Shown: piece by piece, positions 1 through 8,682 of the stretch
Position numbering within the stretch: the stretch's first letter is position 1
Layout of the letters: every line of letters starts with the position of its first letter
Assembly (NCBI GenBank): GCA_020437105.1
Contig: JAGQWR010000001.1
Coordinates: 1-64,000 of the forward strand
DNA length: 64,000 bases
Direction of reading: 5' to 3'
Origin: Saprospiraceae bacterium
GTDB lineage: Bacteria; Bacteroidota; Bacteroidia; Chitinophagales; Saprospiraceae
Made by a program: the position numbers and the translations under genes
Notes under the pieces: generated by a model
The model's database searches: none
The model's input: only the letters and a program-made list of their open reading frames with translations
What the model was told of the DNA's origin: nothing

Positions 1-1
1 G

Positions 2-571
2 GGCGCCCAAAACTGCCATGAAGCACCTTCCGGTGCTTACACCGGTGAGATTTCTGTAGAAATGTTACGCTCAGTAGGTGTAAAATTTGTCATTCTGGGG
101 CATTCAGAACGACGGGAATATTTTCACGAAACTGATGCACAGATTGCCAAAAAAGTAGAAGCTGTACTAGCTGGCGGATTGCGTCCGATCTTTTGCTGTG
201 GCGAATCTTTGGATATTCGCGAGTCTGGAAAACATGTAGAACATGTAACAACTCAATTAAAAAATAGCATTTTTCAATTAGCTCCTGAAGATTATAAAAA
301 GGTAATCATCGCCTACGAACCAATATGGGCCATTGGTACCGGAAAGACGGCTTCTCCCAAGCAGGCACAGGATATGCACAAAGCTATTCGTGCGGCTGTA
401 ACAAAGCAGTTTGGTGCCGAAATCGGCAATATGCAAACCATTTTATATGGCGGTAGTTGCAAACCGGCCAATGCCAAAGAGCTTTTTGCCCAGGAAGATG
501 TCGATGGCGGTTTAATTGGCGGTGCCTCTCTGGATGCCAGTGATTTTATCGCAATAATGGAAAGCTTTTAG
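2..571 (+). CDS. tpiA: Triosephosphate isomerase (3' part; start lies left of the window)
   Basis: Interconverts glyceraldehyde-3-phosphate and dihydroxyacetone phosphate in glycolysis and gluconeogenesis (cytoplasm). The reading frame is open from base 2, so about 190 C-terminal residues are visible of a family length near 250. The visible part carries the family motifs in order: the NCHE-containing segment and GAYTGEIS at the left edge, the catalytic His in ILGHSERR (about base 101), the catalytic Glu in AYEPIWAIGTG (about base 317), and the phosphate-binding LYGGS and GGLIGGASL loops. All key residues are present, so nothing suggests a pseudogene. An ATG at 62 is internal, not the start. 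Confidence 0.97.
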   Translation, partial: GAQNCHEAPSGAYTGEISVEMLRSVGVKFVILGHSERREYFHETDAQIAKKVEAVLAGGLRPIFCCGESLDIRESGKHVEHVTTQLKNSIFQLAPEDYKKVIIAYEPIWAIGTGKTASPKQAQDMHKAIRAAVTKQFGAEIGNMQTILYGGSCKPANAKELFAQEDVDGGLIGGASLDASDFIAIMESF

Positions 572-651
572 AATCGAAAAATTCTGATTTAGCAGGGTAA
601 GTTGATAATCCCGGGTGTAACCTTTTTGCTAAATTTTAAACAACAAATTGG

Positions 652-669
652 TTATTTGTCGTCAAATAA
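652..669. promoter_or_regulatory. Perfect 7-bp inverted repeat, candidate operator of the downstream repressor
   Basis: The arms TTATTTG (652-658) and CAAATAA (663-669) are perfectly complementary around a 4-base spacer. The element lies 50 bases upstream of the likely ATG (719) of an HTH/S24 repressor gene, inside the only intergenic space on that side. Autoregulation through such a palindrome is common for CI/LexA-like proteins; that this one is bound is an inference. Confidence 0.4.
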
Positions 670-718
670 GTTATTTTTGGCAAGTATATTTTTTGGTGTG
701 TTAAGCTTACGGGAAAAT

Positions 719-1546
719 ATGGCTAGTGTTGTAACGGAGCGATTTATAAAAATTCACAATAAACTAAAGGATGACAACACGGTTCGGTCGAGCCGGCAGT
801 TTGCCATCTCTCTGGATTACCTGCCCCAGAGTTTAAGTGAAATACTGAAAGGTCGTCGGGATGTGACCATCGAGCTTATCCGTAAAGCTGTTGAAGTTTA
901 TCAGCTGAATCCAAATTATCTTTTTTCGGGCGAAGGGCCCATGTTGATCAATAAGGAAGAACAGCAAAGCTTCCGTTTATTGACAATCGTTACCAATTCG
1001 CAGGATGATGAGCGGATTGTGCATGTACCTGTGCCAGCTCAAGCTGGATATGCTTCCGGGATTTCCGATCCTACTTTTGTACAAGATCTGCCCACCTTCA
1101 CCTTACCCGATTACAAATACAAGGTAGGTACGCACCGCTCCTTTGATGTTTCCGGTGATAGTATGGAACCTACCTTATTCGAGGGTGATAAAGTTGTTTG
1201 TAGTTTTATTGAGCCAAATCTTTGGGCCACAGCAATCAAAGACAATTATGTCTATGTGATCGTTACCCGTGGAGATGTGGTGGTTAAGCGGGTCTTTAAT
1301 CAAATGAAGCTTGACCAGTCTATGGAACTACAGTCTGATAATGAATATTACCAGCCCTATCGAATTCATGCTAACGATATTCGGGAAATTTGGTATGTAC
1401 GCGCTAAAATTAGTCCGTTTTTAGCTTCTCCTCAAAATGCGCAGGATTTGATGCACAACGAGATCAAGGACCTGAAACGCATGGTTGGGATGCAGATTGA
1501 AATGGTAGAAGAACTCCGCAAAGATTTGGACCAGGAATCGCGCTAA
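719..1546 (+). CDS. HTH (XRE-like) / S24 LexA-CI-like autoproteolytic transcriptional regulator
   Basis: Likely a DNA-binding repressor with a self-cleaving C-terminal domain. From the ATG at 719 it has 275 residues: an N-terminal helix-turn-helix region (about 5-75), a linker, and a LexA/S24 peptidase domain (about 100-240). The catalytic Ser148 (GDSMEP) and Lys190 (DVVVKR) are both visible, as is an Ala109-Gly110 bond in PAQAGYA that matches the LexA cleavage site. A helical tail (about 245-275) may be a coiled coil. An in-frame GTG/TTG-type start exists upstream (602), but those extra 39 residues would run through the palindromic promoter region and look unlike the family, so 719 is preferred. 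The target genes are unknown; it could be an SOS-like or stress regulator. Confidence 0.85.
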   Translation: MASVVTERFIKIHNKLKDDNTVRSSRQFAISLDYLPQSLSEILKGRRDVTIELIRKAVEVYQLNPNYLFSGEGPMLINKEEQQSFRLLTIVTNSQDDERIVHVPVPAQAGYASGISDPTFVQDLPTFTLPDYKYKVGTHRSFDVSGDSMEPTLFEGDKVVCSFIEPNLWATAIKDNYVYVIVTRGDVVVKRVFNQMKLDQSMELQSDNEYYQPYRIHANDIREIWYVRAKISPFLASPQNAQDLMHNEIKDLKRMVGMQIEMVEELRKDLDQESR

Positions 1547-1551
1547 TCTGT

Positions 1552-3027
1552 TTATCTCTCCTTTTTATTCCAGGCAGCAAGTGCATCCTGCTTAGCTGGT
1601 TTTACGCGTTTTTCTTCGTGTAAGAAATGCTTTAGGACAAAGTTTGCCGCCGCCAGACCAGCTGGCTTTTTCATTTCTTTTAGGCCTTCCGGCGTATAAT
1701 ATTTTTTTACAAAACCCGTATCAAAATTGCCGGATCGAAATGCTTCGTGTTCGAGCACAAAACGTCCAAAAGGCAGGGTAGTGGAGACCCCTTCTATTGT
1801 GTATTTACCGATGGCATTTATCATGGTAGCCATGGCTTCCAGTCGGGTATCTCCATAGGTGATAAGCTTGGCAATCATTGGATCGTAGAAGATGGGGATT
1901 TCCATGCCTTCCTCATAGCCATCATCCAGGCGAACCCCGGTGCCTTCTGGGCGCTTATAGATCGCCAGCTTCCCTGTGCTTGGCATGAAATTATCTTCCG
2001 GACTTTCAGCATATACCCGTAGTTCGAGTGCATGGCCCTTAATGCCAAGGTCCTCTTGTTGGAAGGAGAGTTTCTCACCACGGGCAATCAGGATTTGTTG
2101 TTCTACGAGATCTAGTCCGGTTATAAGTTCGGTGACCGGATGCTCCACCTGCAATCGGGTGTTCATTTCGAGAAAATAAAAATTCAGATCTCGATCAACC
2201 AGAAATTCTACTGTTCCTGCTCCGGTATATTCGCAGGCCTTGGCTACCCGTACTGCCGCCTCTCCCATAGCCGTCCGTACTTCCGGTGTCAATAATACGG
2301 AAGGTGCTTCTTCTATAACCTTTTGATGGCGGCGCTGGATGCTGCACTCGCGCTCAAACAAGTGGACAATATTGCCGTGGTCGTCTGCCAGAATCTGAAA
2401 TTCGATATGGCGTGGGTTACTGACATATTTTTCAATAAAAACAGCCCCATCACCAAAGGCAGATTCGGCTTCGCTAATGGCACGATCCATTTGAGATCGA
2501 AACTCTTCCCGATTTTCCACAATGCGCATGCCTTTTCCGCCACCTCCCGCAGACGCTTTGACCAAAATGGGGAATCCGATCTTTTCAGCCGTCTGGATGG
2601 CGGCTTCCACATCTGTCACTGCTTTATCTGTACCCGGAACCATGGGGATGTCATACGAAGCTACTGCTTCCTTGGCAGCCAACTTACTGCCCATTATTTC
2701 TATTGCATGTGGTTTGGGGCCAATGAAAATGATTCCTGCATCTGTCACTTCTTTCGCGAAAGCGGCATTCTCACTCAAAAAACCATATCCCGGATGAATG
2801 CCATCTGCACCTGTTTTTTTAGCTGCAGCTAATATTTTATCCGTTCGCAAATAAGAGTCAACCGAAGGTGCCGGACCAATACATACTGCTTCATCTGCCT
2901 GGCGAACATGGGGAGCATGGCGATCAATTTCAGAATAAACTGCCACCGTACGGATACCCATTTTTTGGGCAGTACGAATAACGCGACAAGCAATTTCACC
3001 CCGGTTTGCGATCAGGATTTTCTTCAT
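1552..3027 (-). CDS. accC: Biotin carboxylase subunit of an acyl-CoA carboxylase
   Basis: ATP-dependent carboxylation of biotin on a carrier protein, the first half-reaction of acetyl- or propionyl-CoA carboxylase (cytoplasm). At 491 residues it has the N-terminal Rossmann-like domain (MKKILIANRGEIACR), the ATP-grasp glycine loop GGGGKGMR near residue 165, the catalytic segment EMNTRLQVEHPVTE near 290, and the C-terminal biotin carboxylase domain. It carries a roughly 40-residue basic tail beyond the usual 450. The start overlaps the stop of the upstream aminotransferase as ATGA, so the genes are translationally coupled. No carboxyltransferase or biotin carrier gene is nearby, so the acyl-CoA substrate cannot be read from context. 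Confidence 0.93.
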   Translation of the reverse strand: MKKILIANRGEIACRVIRTAQKMGIRTVAVYSEIDRHAPHVRQADEAVCIGPAPSVDSYLRTDKILAAAKKTGADGIHPGYGFLSENAAFAKEVTDAGIIFIGPKPHAIEIMGSKLAAKEAVASYDIPMVPGTDKAVTDVEAAIQTAEKIGFPILVKASAGGGGKGMRIVENREEFRSQMDRAISEAESAFGDGAVFIEKYVSNPRHIEFQILADDHGNIVHLFERECSIQRRHQKVIEEAPSVLLTPEVRTAMGEAAVRVAKACEYTGAGTVEFLVDRDLNFYFLEMNTRLQVEHPVTELITGLDLVEQQILIARGEKLSFQQEDLGIKGHALELRVYAESPEDNFMPSTGKLAIYKRPEGTGVRLDDGYEEGMEIPIFYDPMIAKLITYGDTRLEAMATMINAIGKYTIEGVSTTLPFGRFVLEHEAFRSGNFDTGFVKKYYTPEGLKEMKKPAGLAAANFVLKHFLHEEKRVKPAKQDALAAWNKKER

Positions 3028-3854
3028 TTTAATACTTTTTGATTCAGTTTTTGAATGAAATCCCGGGTCGGACCTTCCTGAAGGTCTATCCCTTCAATTC
3101 GCTCGATCCATCGGATTCCCTGAATACTGTTTGTCAGCCAGGCAAAGTCAAATTCTGCAAGCCTTTGGGGTAAAATAGCGGCTTCCACTATTTCGTAGCC
3201 CAATTCTTCGCCTATTTCCATAACCAGACTGCGCATTACTCCGGCTAAACAGCCGGAATTAAGTGCCGGGGTGATTAGCTGTTTTCCCCGAAACAAAAAC
3301 AAATTGGAAGCGGTTCCTTCCGCTAAGGTACCTGATTGATGTTGGATTAACATATCATCCAGCTGGTTTTTGCCGGCATAACGGCTGGCCAAAACCTGGG
3401 TTAAGCGATTGGAGGATTTTATATTCTCCAGCAGGTTGCCACTTAATTTTAGTGCCCTAAATATACCACAAACTAATCCTTTCGCATTAGTGGAATACCA
3501 GGGTGTTGGCAAGGAATCTGCTTCGATCAGGTATTCAAAAGAATCCGTTTGAGGCTGGTAAGTACCCCCGCCACTCCGAAAGACAGATAAACGCAATCGA
3601 CTCGGCCCGGATAACTCCAGTTTGGCTATCTGGGCAGCAAGGTAGTCGGCAGAAAGTATTTCCGGAGATTCAAGTCCCAGGAAATGCATGCCTTCCTGCA
3701 ATCGTCGGATGTGGCGGTCTAACCAATAGATTTGACCCTTGGCATAACGCATACTCTCAAAAAGACCGTCGCCGTAGCGAAAGCTGCGATTGCCAGAAGA
3801 AAAAAGCGGCTGATTTCGAGAAACCAGCCGCCCGTTGAAAATAATATTTTTCAC
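3024..3854 (-). CDS. Class IV PLP aminotransferase, aminodeoxychorismate lyase (PabC)-like
   Basis: PLP fold-type IV enzyme; candidate reactions are 4-amino-4-deoxychorismate lyase (folate), branched-chain or D-amino acid transamination. With the GTG start at 3854 it is 276 residues, the family length. Visible are the N-terminal NGRLV and FRYGDGLFES motifs, a candidate Schiff-base lysine near residue 146 in NIKSSNRL, and the PLP-phosphate region GTASNLF followed by TPALNSGCLAGVMR. The lysine context resembles PabC more than BCAT. GTG overlaps the stop of the upstream secreted-protein gene as TAGTG; an upstream in-frame ATG at 3980 would give a 42-residue extension inside that gene and is rejected. 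The stop overlaps accC by 4 bases. Confidence 0.85.
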   Translation of the reverse strand: MKNIIFNGRLVSRNQPLFSSGNRSFRYGDGLFESMRYAKGQIYWLDRHIRRLQEGMHFLGLESPEILSADYLAAQIAKLELSGPSRLRLSVFRSGGGTYQPQTDSFEYLIEADSLPTPWYSTNAKGLVCGIFRALKLSGNLLENIKSSNRLTQVLASRYAGKNQLDDMLIQHQSGTLAEGTASNLFLFRGKQLITPALNSGCLAGVMRSLVMEIGEELGYEIVEAAILPQRLAEFDFAWLTNSIQGIRWIERIEGIDLQEGPTRDFIQKLNQKVLK

Positions 3855-5659
3855 TATTGCTTGATCAGTTTCTGTACCTGCCTGGTGGATGCTGTCTGCC
3901 ATTCGAGCAGATAGAATCCTGCAGGTAAATCGAAAGCTGCAATTTCCAGTATTTCTCCCGGATTCCCGAATCCCTGCCAAAATACTTTTCCGTCAGGGAA
4001 GAGTAAGCGAACAGTTATGGATTCTCCCAGCTTGGCATTTATTTCCAGAAAAAGCAAATCACCAAAAGGATTAGGATAGACATTTATGACAGCTTGTTCC
4101 ACCAGTTCCTGAGTACCAACGGTGCAATTAATTTCCGGGTTAATGGTTATTTCCTGCTCAAAGGAGGCTGTACAGCCGGTGATGAGATCTTCTACGATTA
4201 CCAGGTATAGCCCCGAAGCTTCGGCACAATATTCAGTTTCCGGACCAGAATAAACCAGTTCTTCGTTCAGATACCAGTATAGGGTATATGAAGTTGGTAA
4301 GCTGCCGGGATCAGAAATGGATAGCACATTATTTGTCTCTGTAAAAGTCGGCACTAGCGGTGCATCCTGGAAGGTGATGTTAGCCAGGTTGCTTACTGCT
4401 ATACAGCCATCAGCGCTGGTGTATTGAACCCAATACATCCCCGATTCCAAAACACTCAGTACATCAGTCGTTTCTCCGTTAATAGCCACTGAATCCTGGT
4501 ACCACTGGAGGTTGTCCGGGTAATTGTTGTCAACAATTTCCAAAAGGAGTTCTTCACCGGGACAAGGACTATCGCCAGGCTGATTAATAACCGGGGCTGC
4601 CGGGATATCATATACATAAACGGTATCCACCGAATTGATTGTGACAAGTGGGTTTAAGATGGTCAGATTAACTTCCAACTGTCCATCAAAGAGGGAGCCG
4701 GTAGTGGTTTGGTTGAAATTTACCGAACCGCAACCCTCGCTTCCAATTAAATCATCATCACGTACTTCAACACTATAATTTCCGGGCCCAAGCGGGATAT
4801 TTAGCACAAAGTTTACAGGCGGCTGCATATTGTCTATTACCCCGGAGGTATAGATTGTATTTCCGAGTGGATCAGATACGATGATGTAAAAATCCGGATC
4901 GCCAATTATATCATCGCAATCGGCATCCAAAACAGATACCATGGTTAGTATATGACCGATGGTATCAATTTCTGCGACGTATTCCACCAGATAAGTTCCG
5001 GGCATATTGTAGGTTACGGGGTCAGGATTTTCTTCGTCTGAAAAAGTCCCATTTCCAAAATCCCAGGAATAGGAGTATGCCGGATTGCCATTGCTGGGCA
5101 CATTATTGGTGAATTCAACAGTCGTTTCTCCGCAGCCTGAGTTATTACTCATTGAAAATCCATCTGTAGAGGAAGTAGCCGGTGCAATATAAATGGCTAC
5201 CGGAAAACTCGCGGCATTTGAGATTCCGAAGACGACTACAGACACTTCAACGGAAACAAAAAAGGTGTCTGAAACAATTGGAGTGCCACAGATACGCACA
5301 CAGCCATCAGTAGTTACCGAAGGGTCAAACACCGTTTGAGGAGCTTCCCAGTCCAGTCCGAGCGGTAGTCCGCTTACTCCGGTAATAGTAAATTCATCAA
5401 TGGTAAACCCGGGAGGCACGGTTGGATCAACGGCTGCTACCGGTGTCGTCGTCATCGGCAAGCGAAAACTAAGGTCAGCTTCGTAAGGAACAAATACTTC
5501 TCCATCCGGAGCTGGCGACAGATATATGGTATCTATGGGGAGGGGAGGAAGCGTAATAATACAACCCGGACATTGTGCCTGTACGGAATTAAATGTGCCC
5601 ATAAAGGTCAACGTAAACAGAGCTGATGCAAAGATCGATTTGAATCCAGTTTTTTGCAT
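3854..5659 (-). CDS. Secreted PKD/Ig-like protein with T9SS C-terminal sorting domain
   Basis: A 601-residue exported protein. It begins with a Sec signal peptide (about 1-28, ending VQAQ), followed by a beta-rich domain, a PKD-like domain near residues 165-240 (YSWDFGNG, PGTYLVEY), Ig-like modules with QWYQDS and YWYLNE strands, and a type A T9SS sorting domain at about 530-601 (NVYPNPFGD at its start, GFYLLEW and KLIKQ at its end). The product should cross the outer membrane through the T9SS and be released or anchored on the surface; the binding target is not evident. Several Cys pairs (CPGC, DGCVRICG) suggest disulfides. Its stop overlaps the next gene's GTG start. Confidence 0.85.
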   Translation of the reverse strand: MQKTGFKSIFASALFTLTFMGTFNSVQAQCPGCIITLPPLPIDTIYLSPAPDGEVFVPYEADLSFRLPMTTTPVAAVDPTVPPGFTIDEFTITGVSGLPLGLDWEAPQTVFDPSVTTDGCVRICGTPIVSDTFFVSVEVSVVVFGISNAASFPVAIYIAPATSSTDGFSMSNNSGCGETTVEFTNNVPSNGNPAYSYSWDFGNGTFSDEENPDPVTYNMPGTYLVEYVAEIDTIGHILTMVSVLDADCDDIIGDPDFYIIVSDPLGNTIYTSGVIDNMQPPVNFVLNIPLGPGNYSVEVRDDDLIGSEGCGSVNFNQTTTGSLFDGQLEVNLTILNPLVTINSVDTVYVYDIPAAPVINQPGDSPCPGEELLLEIVDNNYPDNLQWYQDSVAINGETTDVLSVLESGMYWVQYTSADGCIAVSNLANITFQDAPLVPTFTETNNVLSISDPGSLPTSYTLYWYLNEELVYSGPETEYCAEASGLYLVIVEDLITGCTASFEQEITINPEINCTVGTQELVEQAVINVYPNPFGDLLFLEINAKLGESITVRLLFPDGKVFWQGFGNPGEILEIAAFDLPAGFYLLEWQTASTRQVQKLIKQ

Positions 5660-5788
5660 ATTGATGCTATTTTTAGGTTATGAAGGTGGTAAAGATTTAG
5701 CACAATCCAGATAAAAGAGCCAATTTTAACGGATTTCCATAGAAGTGCTAAAACCACCATATCCTCAAATATAAACGAAGTTGATAGT

Positions 5789-6562
5789 ATGCACCTTTCC
5801 CTTCAAGATCGATCGGTCCGCCTGTTTTTATTTTTGGGCGGTTTTTTTATCTGTAATGCCCTGGTTGCCGAATTTATTGGTGTCAAAATTTTTGCCATGG
5901 AGGACACCCTGGGTATAGCACCGCTAAACTGGAACCTTTTTGGACAGAAAGGCTCTCTGAATTTCACGGCAGGGGTACTCCTATGGCCGGTAGTATTTAT
6001 CATGACCGACGTCATCAATGAGTATTTCGGCAAAAAAGGAGTTCGGATGCTTTCTTTTCTGGCTGTGGGCTTGATCGTTTATGCTTTTTGTATGGTGTTT
6101 TTGGCCATAAGACTCAGCCCGGCAGACTGGTGGATTGGAGTGAACGCAACGCGCGGAACAGATAATATGCAGGCTGCTTTTTCCAATGTATTTGGCCAAA
6201 GTAACTGGATTATAATCGGCTCCCTGGTGGCATTTTTAGTCGGTCAGTTGGTCGATGTATATATTTTTCAGCGTATTCGAGTTTGGACCGGGGATAATAA
6301 AATCTGGTTGCGTGCTACCGGCTCTACCTTAGTGTCTCAATTTATTGATAGCTTTATTGTATTATATATTGCTTTTGTTTTGGGGCCTCAAAAATGGTCG
6401 ATTGGATTGTTTTTGGCGGTGGGAACGGTCAATTACATCTATAAATTTTTTATGGCTATTATTCTAACTCCTCTAATCTATGTAGCCCACAATTTTATTG
6501 ATCGTTTCCTGGGAGAAAAATTAGCAACTGAGATGAAAGAAGCTGCCTTAAAGGGTAGCTAA
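5789..6562 (+). CDS. yhhQ: Queuosine precursor transporter (YhhQ/VUT family)
   Basis: Inner-membrane importer of queuosine precursors (preQ0/preQ1) used for tRNA wobble modification. It has 257 residues with about six to seven membrane segments. The family signatures ICNALVAEFIGVKIF at the N-terminus and DVINEYFGKKGVR near residue 75 are visible, as is the late segment SQFIDSFIVLYIAF. The ATG at 5789 starts exactly at the usual N-terminus. The next gene follows after about 35 bases on the same strand and is probably cotranscribed, though no functional link is known. Confidence 0.92.
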   Translation: MHLSLQDRSVRLFLFLGGFFICNALVAEFIGVKIFAMEDTLGIAPLNWNLFGQKGSLNFTAGVLLWPVVFIMTDVINEYFGKKGVRMLSFLAVGLIVYAFCMVFLAIRLSPADWWIGVNATRGTDNMQAAFSNVFGQSNWIIIGSLVAFLVGQLVDVYIFQRIRVWTGDNKIWLRATGSTLVSQFIDSFIVLYIAFVLGPQKWSIGLFLAVGTVNYIYKFFMAIILTPLIYVAHNFIDRFLGEKLATEMKEAALKGS

Positions 6563-6596
6563 TTACCTACTTTTGGGATATAAAACTAAACGTAGC

Positions 6597-7523
6597 ATGG
6601 AGTCACAGATAACGTCCACCATTTTGATGGTTCGGCCGGCTCATTTTGGATATAATGAACAAACGGCAAATGACAACGCCTTTCAAACAAAGTCTGCAGA
6701 CCAGTCTGAAACAGAAATTTCGGCGAAAGCCGTACAGGAATTTGATGCCTTTGTGGCGAAGTTAGAGGAAGCCGGGGTAGAAGTGTTGGTTGTTGAAGAT
6801 ACGGAGCAGCCAGTAAAGCCGGATGCGATTTTCCCAAATAACTGGATTACCACGCATCAGGATGGCACCATTGTTACGTATCCAATGTATGCACCTGTGC
6901 GCAGGTTGGAACGACGGGCTGATATTTTAAATCAACTTGAGCAAAATTTCAGGGTAAAAGAAACCCTGCACTTGGAGGACAAAGAATCCGAAAATCTGTT
7001 TTTAGAAGGTACCGGCAGTATGATACTAGATCGGCGACATCGATTGGTTTATGCTTGCCGAAGTGAACGTACCTCGGAAGAGTTGCTGGAAATTTTTGCC
7101 ATGAAGGTTGGGTATCAAATGATCTTGTTTGATGCTGCGGATGCCGCCGGTAAGCCCATTTATCACACCAATGTGCTGATGGCGCTTGGAAAAGATTTGG
7201 TAGTCATTTGTTTGGATGCTATCCGGGATGAAGATTCCCGAAGTAATCTGTTGGATGCTTTTGATCGATCAGGTAAGATGGTGGTTGATATTAGTTTTGA
7301 CCAGATGGGAGCCTTTGCCGGGAATATGCTTCAAGTGGAAAATAAAGCTGGTGAACCCATTTTGGTGATGAGTGAACAAGCTTATAGTTCGTTGCGTTCT
7401 GATCAAATAGAGGATATTCAGTCCAGGTCTGCTATATTATACAGTCCGATAAATACCATTGAAACCACTGGCGGTGGCTCAGCCCGCTGCATGATGGCCG
7501 AAATATTTTTAGAAAAGAAATAA
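6597..7523 (+). CDS. ctlX: Citrulline utilization hydrolase CtlX-type amidinotransferase-fold enzyme
   Basis: A 308-residue guanidino-group-modifying enzyme (cytoplasm). The sequence shows the family features: MVRPAHFGYN at the N-terminus, FPNNWITTH near residue 80, the LEGTGSM loop near 140, the active-site His in YHTNVLM near 190, and the nucleophilic Cys in GGGSARCMMAE near 300. CtlX proteins are annotated in Bacteroidota citrulline and arginine metabolism, but the substrate cannot be proved here. ATG 6597 is chosen over an upstream TTG at 6573, because MESQITST directly precedes the conserved region. A weak 5-bp hairpin (7526-7545) follows the stop but lacks a T run. Confidence 0.88.
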   Translation: MESQITSTILMVRPAHFGYNEQTANDNAFQTKSADQSETEISAKAVQEFDAFVAKLEEAGVEVLVVEDTEQPVKPDAIFPNNWITTHQDGTIVTYPMYAPVRRLERRADILNQLEQNFRVKETLHLEDKESENLFLEGTGSMILDRRHRLVYACRSERTSEELLEIFAMKVGYQMILFDAADAAGKPIYHTNVLMALGKDLVVICLDAIRDEDSRSNLLDAFDRSGKMVVDISFDQMGAFAGNMLQVENKAGEPILVMSEQAYSSLRSDQIEDIQSRSAILYSPINTIETTGGGSARCMMAEIFLEKK

Positions 7524-7570
7524 AGCTCCGGATTGTTTTTCGGAGAAAAATTAAACCAACATTAAAGATT

Positions 7571-8365
7571 ATGACAAACCGAATAAGTTATCTGTTTGTA
7601 CTGATGCTGTTTTTCATGGCATCCTGTACACAAAGTACAACTGACAGTGAAACAACTATGGATGAAACGGAGGCACCTGAAAAGGCTTATACCGTAACAC
7701 CTTTTCCGGGAGCAACTGAATTTCCAGACGCTTCCATTGAATCCTTCTCGTATGTGGACAACAAATTCAGTTTTAAACTGGGAGAAGGATCTTATGAATT
7801 GGGTGTTCAAACACCTGATGTAGCGCAGCGCATGTGTGCCAATTCCGGTAAGGGGCAGCACATTCACCTGATCCTAAACAACGAGCCTTATTCAGCTCAA
7901 TATACCGCTGATTTTGAGTATCCGATTGAGGACGGCAATTACCACATGCTGGCCTTTTTATCGCGTTCATATCACGAAAGTATTAAAACAGATGCAGCAC
8001 ACGTAGCCTGTATGATGAGTGTGGAAGGCGGCACAATGAATGCCAATAAGCCCATTTTAGATCCGATGCTTTTCTACAGCCGTCCGAAGGGCACTTACAT
8101 TGGTGAAGCAGAAACCAAGAAGGTTTTGCTGGATTTTTATCCGGTAAATGTAACATTGGGACCGAACTATAAGGTTAAAGTTGACATCAACGGCAAGCAA
8201 ACAGAATTGCTGGATGTATGGCAACCTTATGCCATTGAAGGGCTGCCAATGGGCGAAAACAGTATCACGCTTACCTTGGTTAATGGAGCCGGAAATACGG
8301 TACCGGCACCTTTTAATCCGGTAACCCGGAAATTTACCTTGCAGGCTGATCCGATTGAGCAGTAG
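7571..8365 (+). CDS. Conserved lipoprotein of unknown function
   Basis: A 264-residue lipoprotein. The signal peptide ends in a lipobox with the acylated Cys near residue 18 (FMASC). A Thr/Glu-rich linker follows, and then two beta-rich halves. The first half contains two His-containing patches, GQHIHLILNN and YHMLAFLSRSYHES, which could bind a metal. The second half (about 170-260) looks like an Ig-type module (NYKVKVDINGK, GENSITLTLVNGAG). I recognise the general shape from Bacteroidota genomes but no assigned function. It lies alone between ctlX and tRNA-His. Confidence 0.75.
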   Translation: MTNRISYLFVLMLFFMASCTQSTTDSETTMDETEAPEKAYTVTPFPGATEFPDASIESFSYVDNKFSFKLGEGSYELGVQTPDVAQRMCANSGKGQHIHLILNNEPYSAQYTADFEYPIEDGNYHMLAFLSRSYHESIKTDAAHVACMMSVEGGTMNANKPILDPMLFYSRPKGTYIGEAETKKVLLDFYPVNVTLGPNYKVKVDINGKQTELLDVWQPYAIEGLPMGENSITLTLVNGAGNTVPAPFNPVTRKFTLQADPIEQ

Positions 8366-8368
8366 GAG

Positions 8369-8420
8369 CCCGATGGTCATCGGGAGTGGGTTAGTGGTTC
8401 AGTGAGTTAGTGGGTTAGTG
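8369..8420. repeat. Short palindrome plus GTTAGTG tandem motif
   Basis: Immediately after the preceding stop there is a perfect inverted repeat CCCGATG/CATCGGG (8369-8384), then a degenerate tandem run of the heptamer GTTAGTG and variants (8385-8420, four units). No T tract follows, so it is not an obvious intrinsic terminator. It could be a small interspersed repeat. Confidence 0.4.
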
Positions 8421-8559
8421 CGAATTAAAAATTAAGAATCCAGTTTTCGGCCTACCGAATGAGCTAAAAGTTAAAAAACCGAAATGTTTTCTTCTTAAAA
8501 AAAGGTTCAAATCGGGAAAGTTTATAAATTTGCCCTGCTTCCGGAAAGCGGAGCAAAAT

Positions 8560-8634
8560 GGTGGGTATAGCTCAGTCGGTTAGAGCGCTAGATTGTGGTT
8601 CTAGAGGTCGCCGGTTCGATTCCGGTTATCCACC
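8560..8634 (+). tRNA. tRNA-His (anticodon GTG)
   Basis: A complete cloverleaf can be folded: acceptor GTGGGTA (8561-8567) pairs with TATCCAC, the D-arm contains AGCTCAGTCGGTTAGAGC, the anticodon stem CTAGA/TCTAG holds loop TTGTGGT with anticodon GTG at 8595-8597, and the T-arm contains GGTTCGATTCC. The base before the acceptor is G (8560) and the discriminator is C (8634), which is the G-1:C73 identity pair specific to tRNA-His. The CCA end is not encoded. Confidence 0.97.
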
Positions 8635-8641
8635 CTAAAAA

Positions 8642-8674
8642 AAGTCCCTCTCGGTTGAGTTGGGGCTTTTTTTT
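8642..8674 (+). terminator. Rho-independent terminator after tRNA-His
   Basis: The stem AAGTCCC (8642-8648) pairs with GGGGCTT (8662-8668) with one G-T pair and a 13-base loop, followed by an uninterrupted T run to 8674. Confidence 0.8.
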
Positions 8675-8682
8675 GTTTCTGT

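Noticed and set aside
2323..2832. 169-codon plus-strand frame inside accC
   Set aside because: It lies antisense within the strongly supported biotin carboxylase gene and has no recognisable domain, so it is a shadow frame.
3857..3980. N-terminal extension of the aminotransferase frame
   Set aside because: The extra 42 residues overlap the end of the secreted-protein gene and precede the conserved NGRLV start. The GTG overlapping the upstream stop fits the family length better.
7526..7545. Hairpin after the ctlX gene as a terminator
   Set aside because: Only a 5-bp stem is present, and it is followed by A residues, not a T run.
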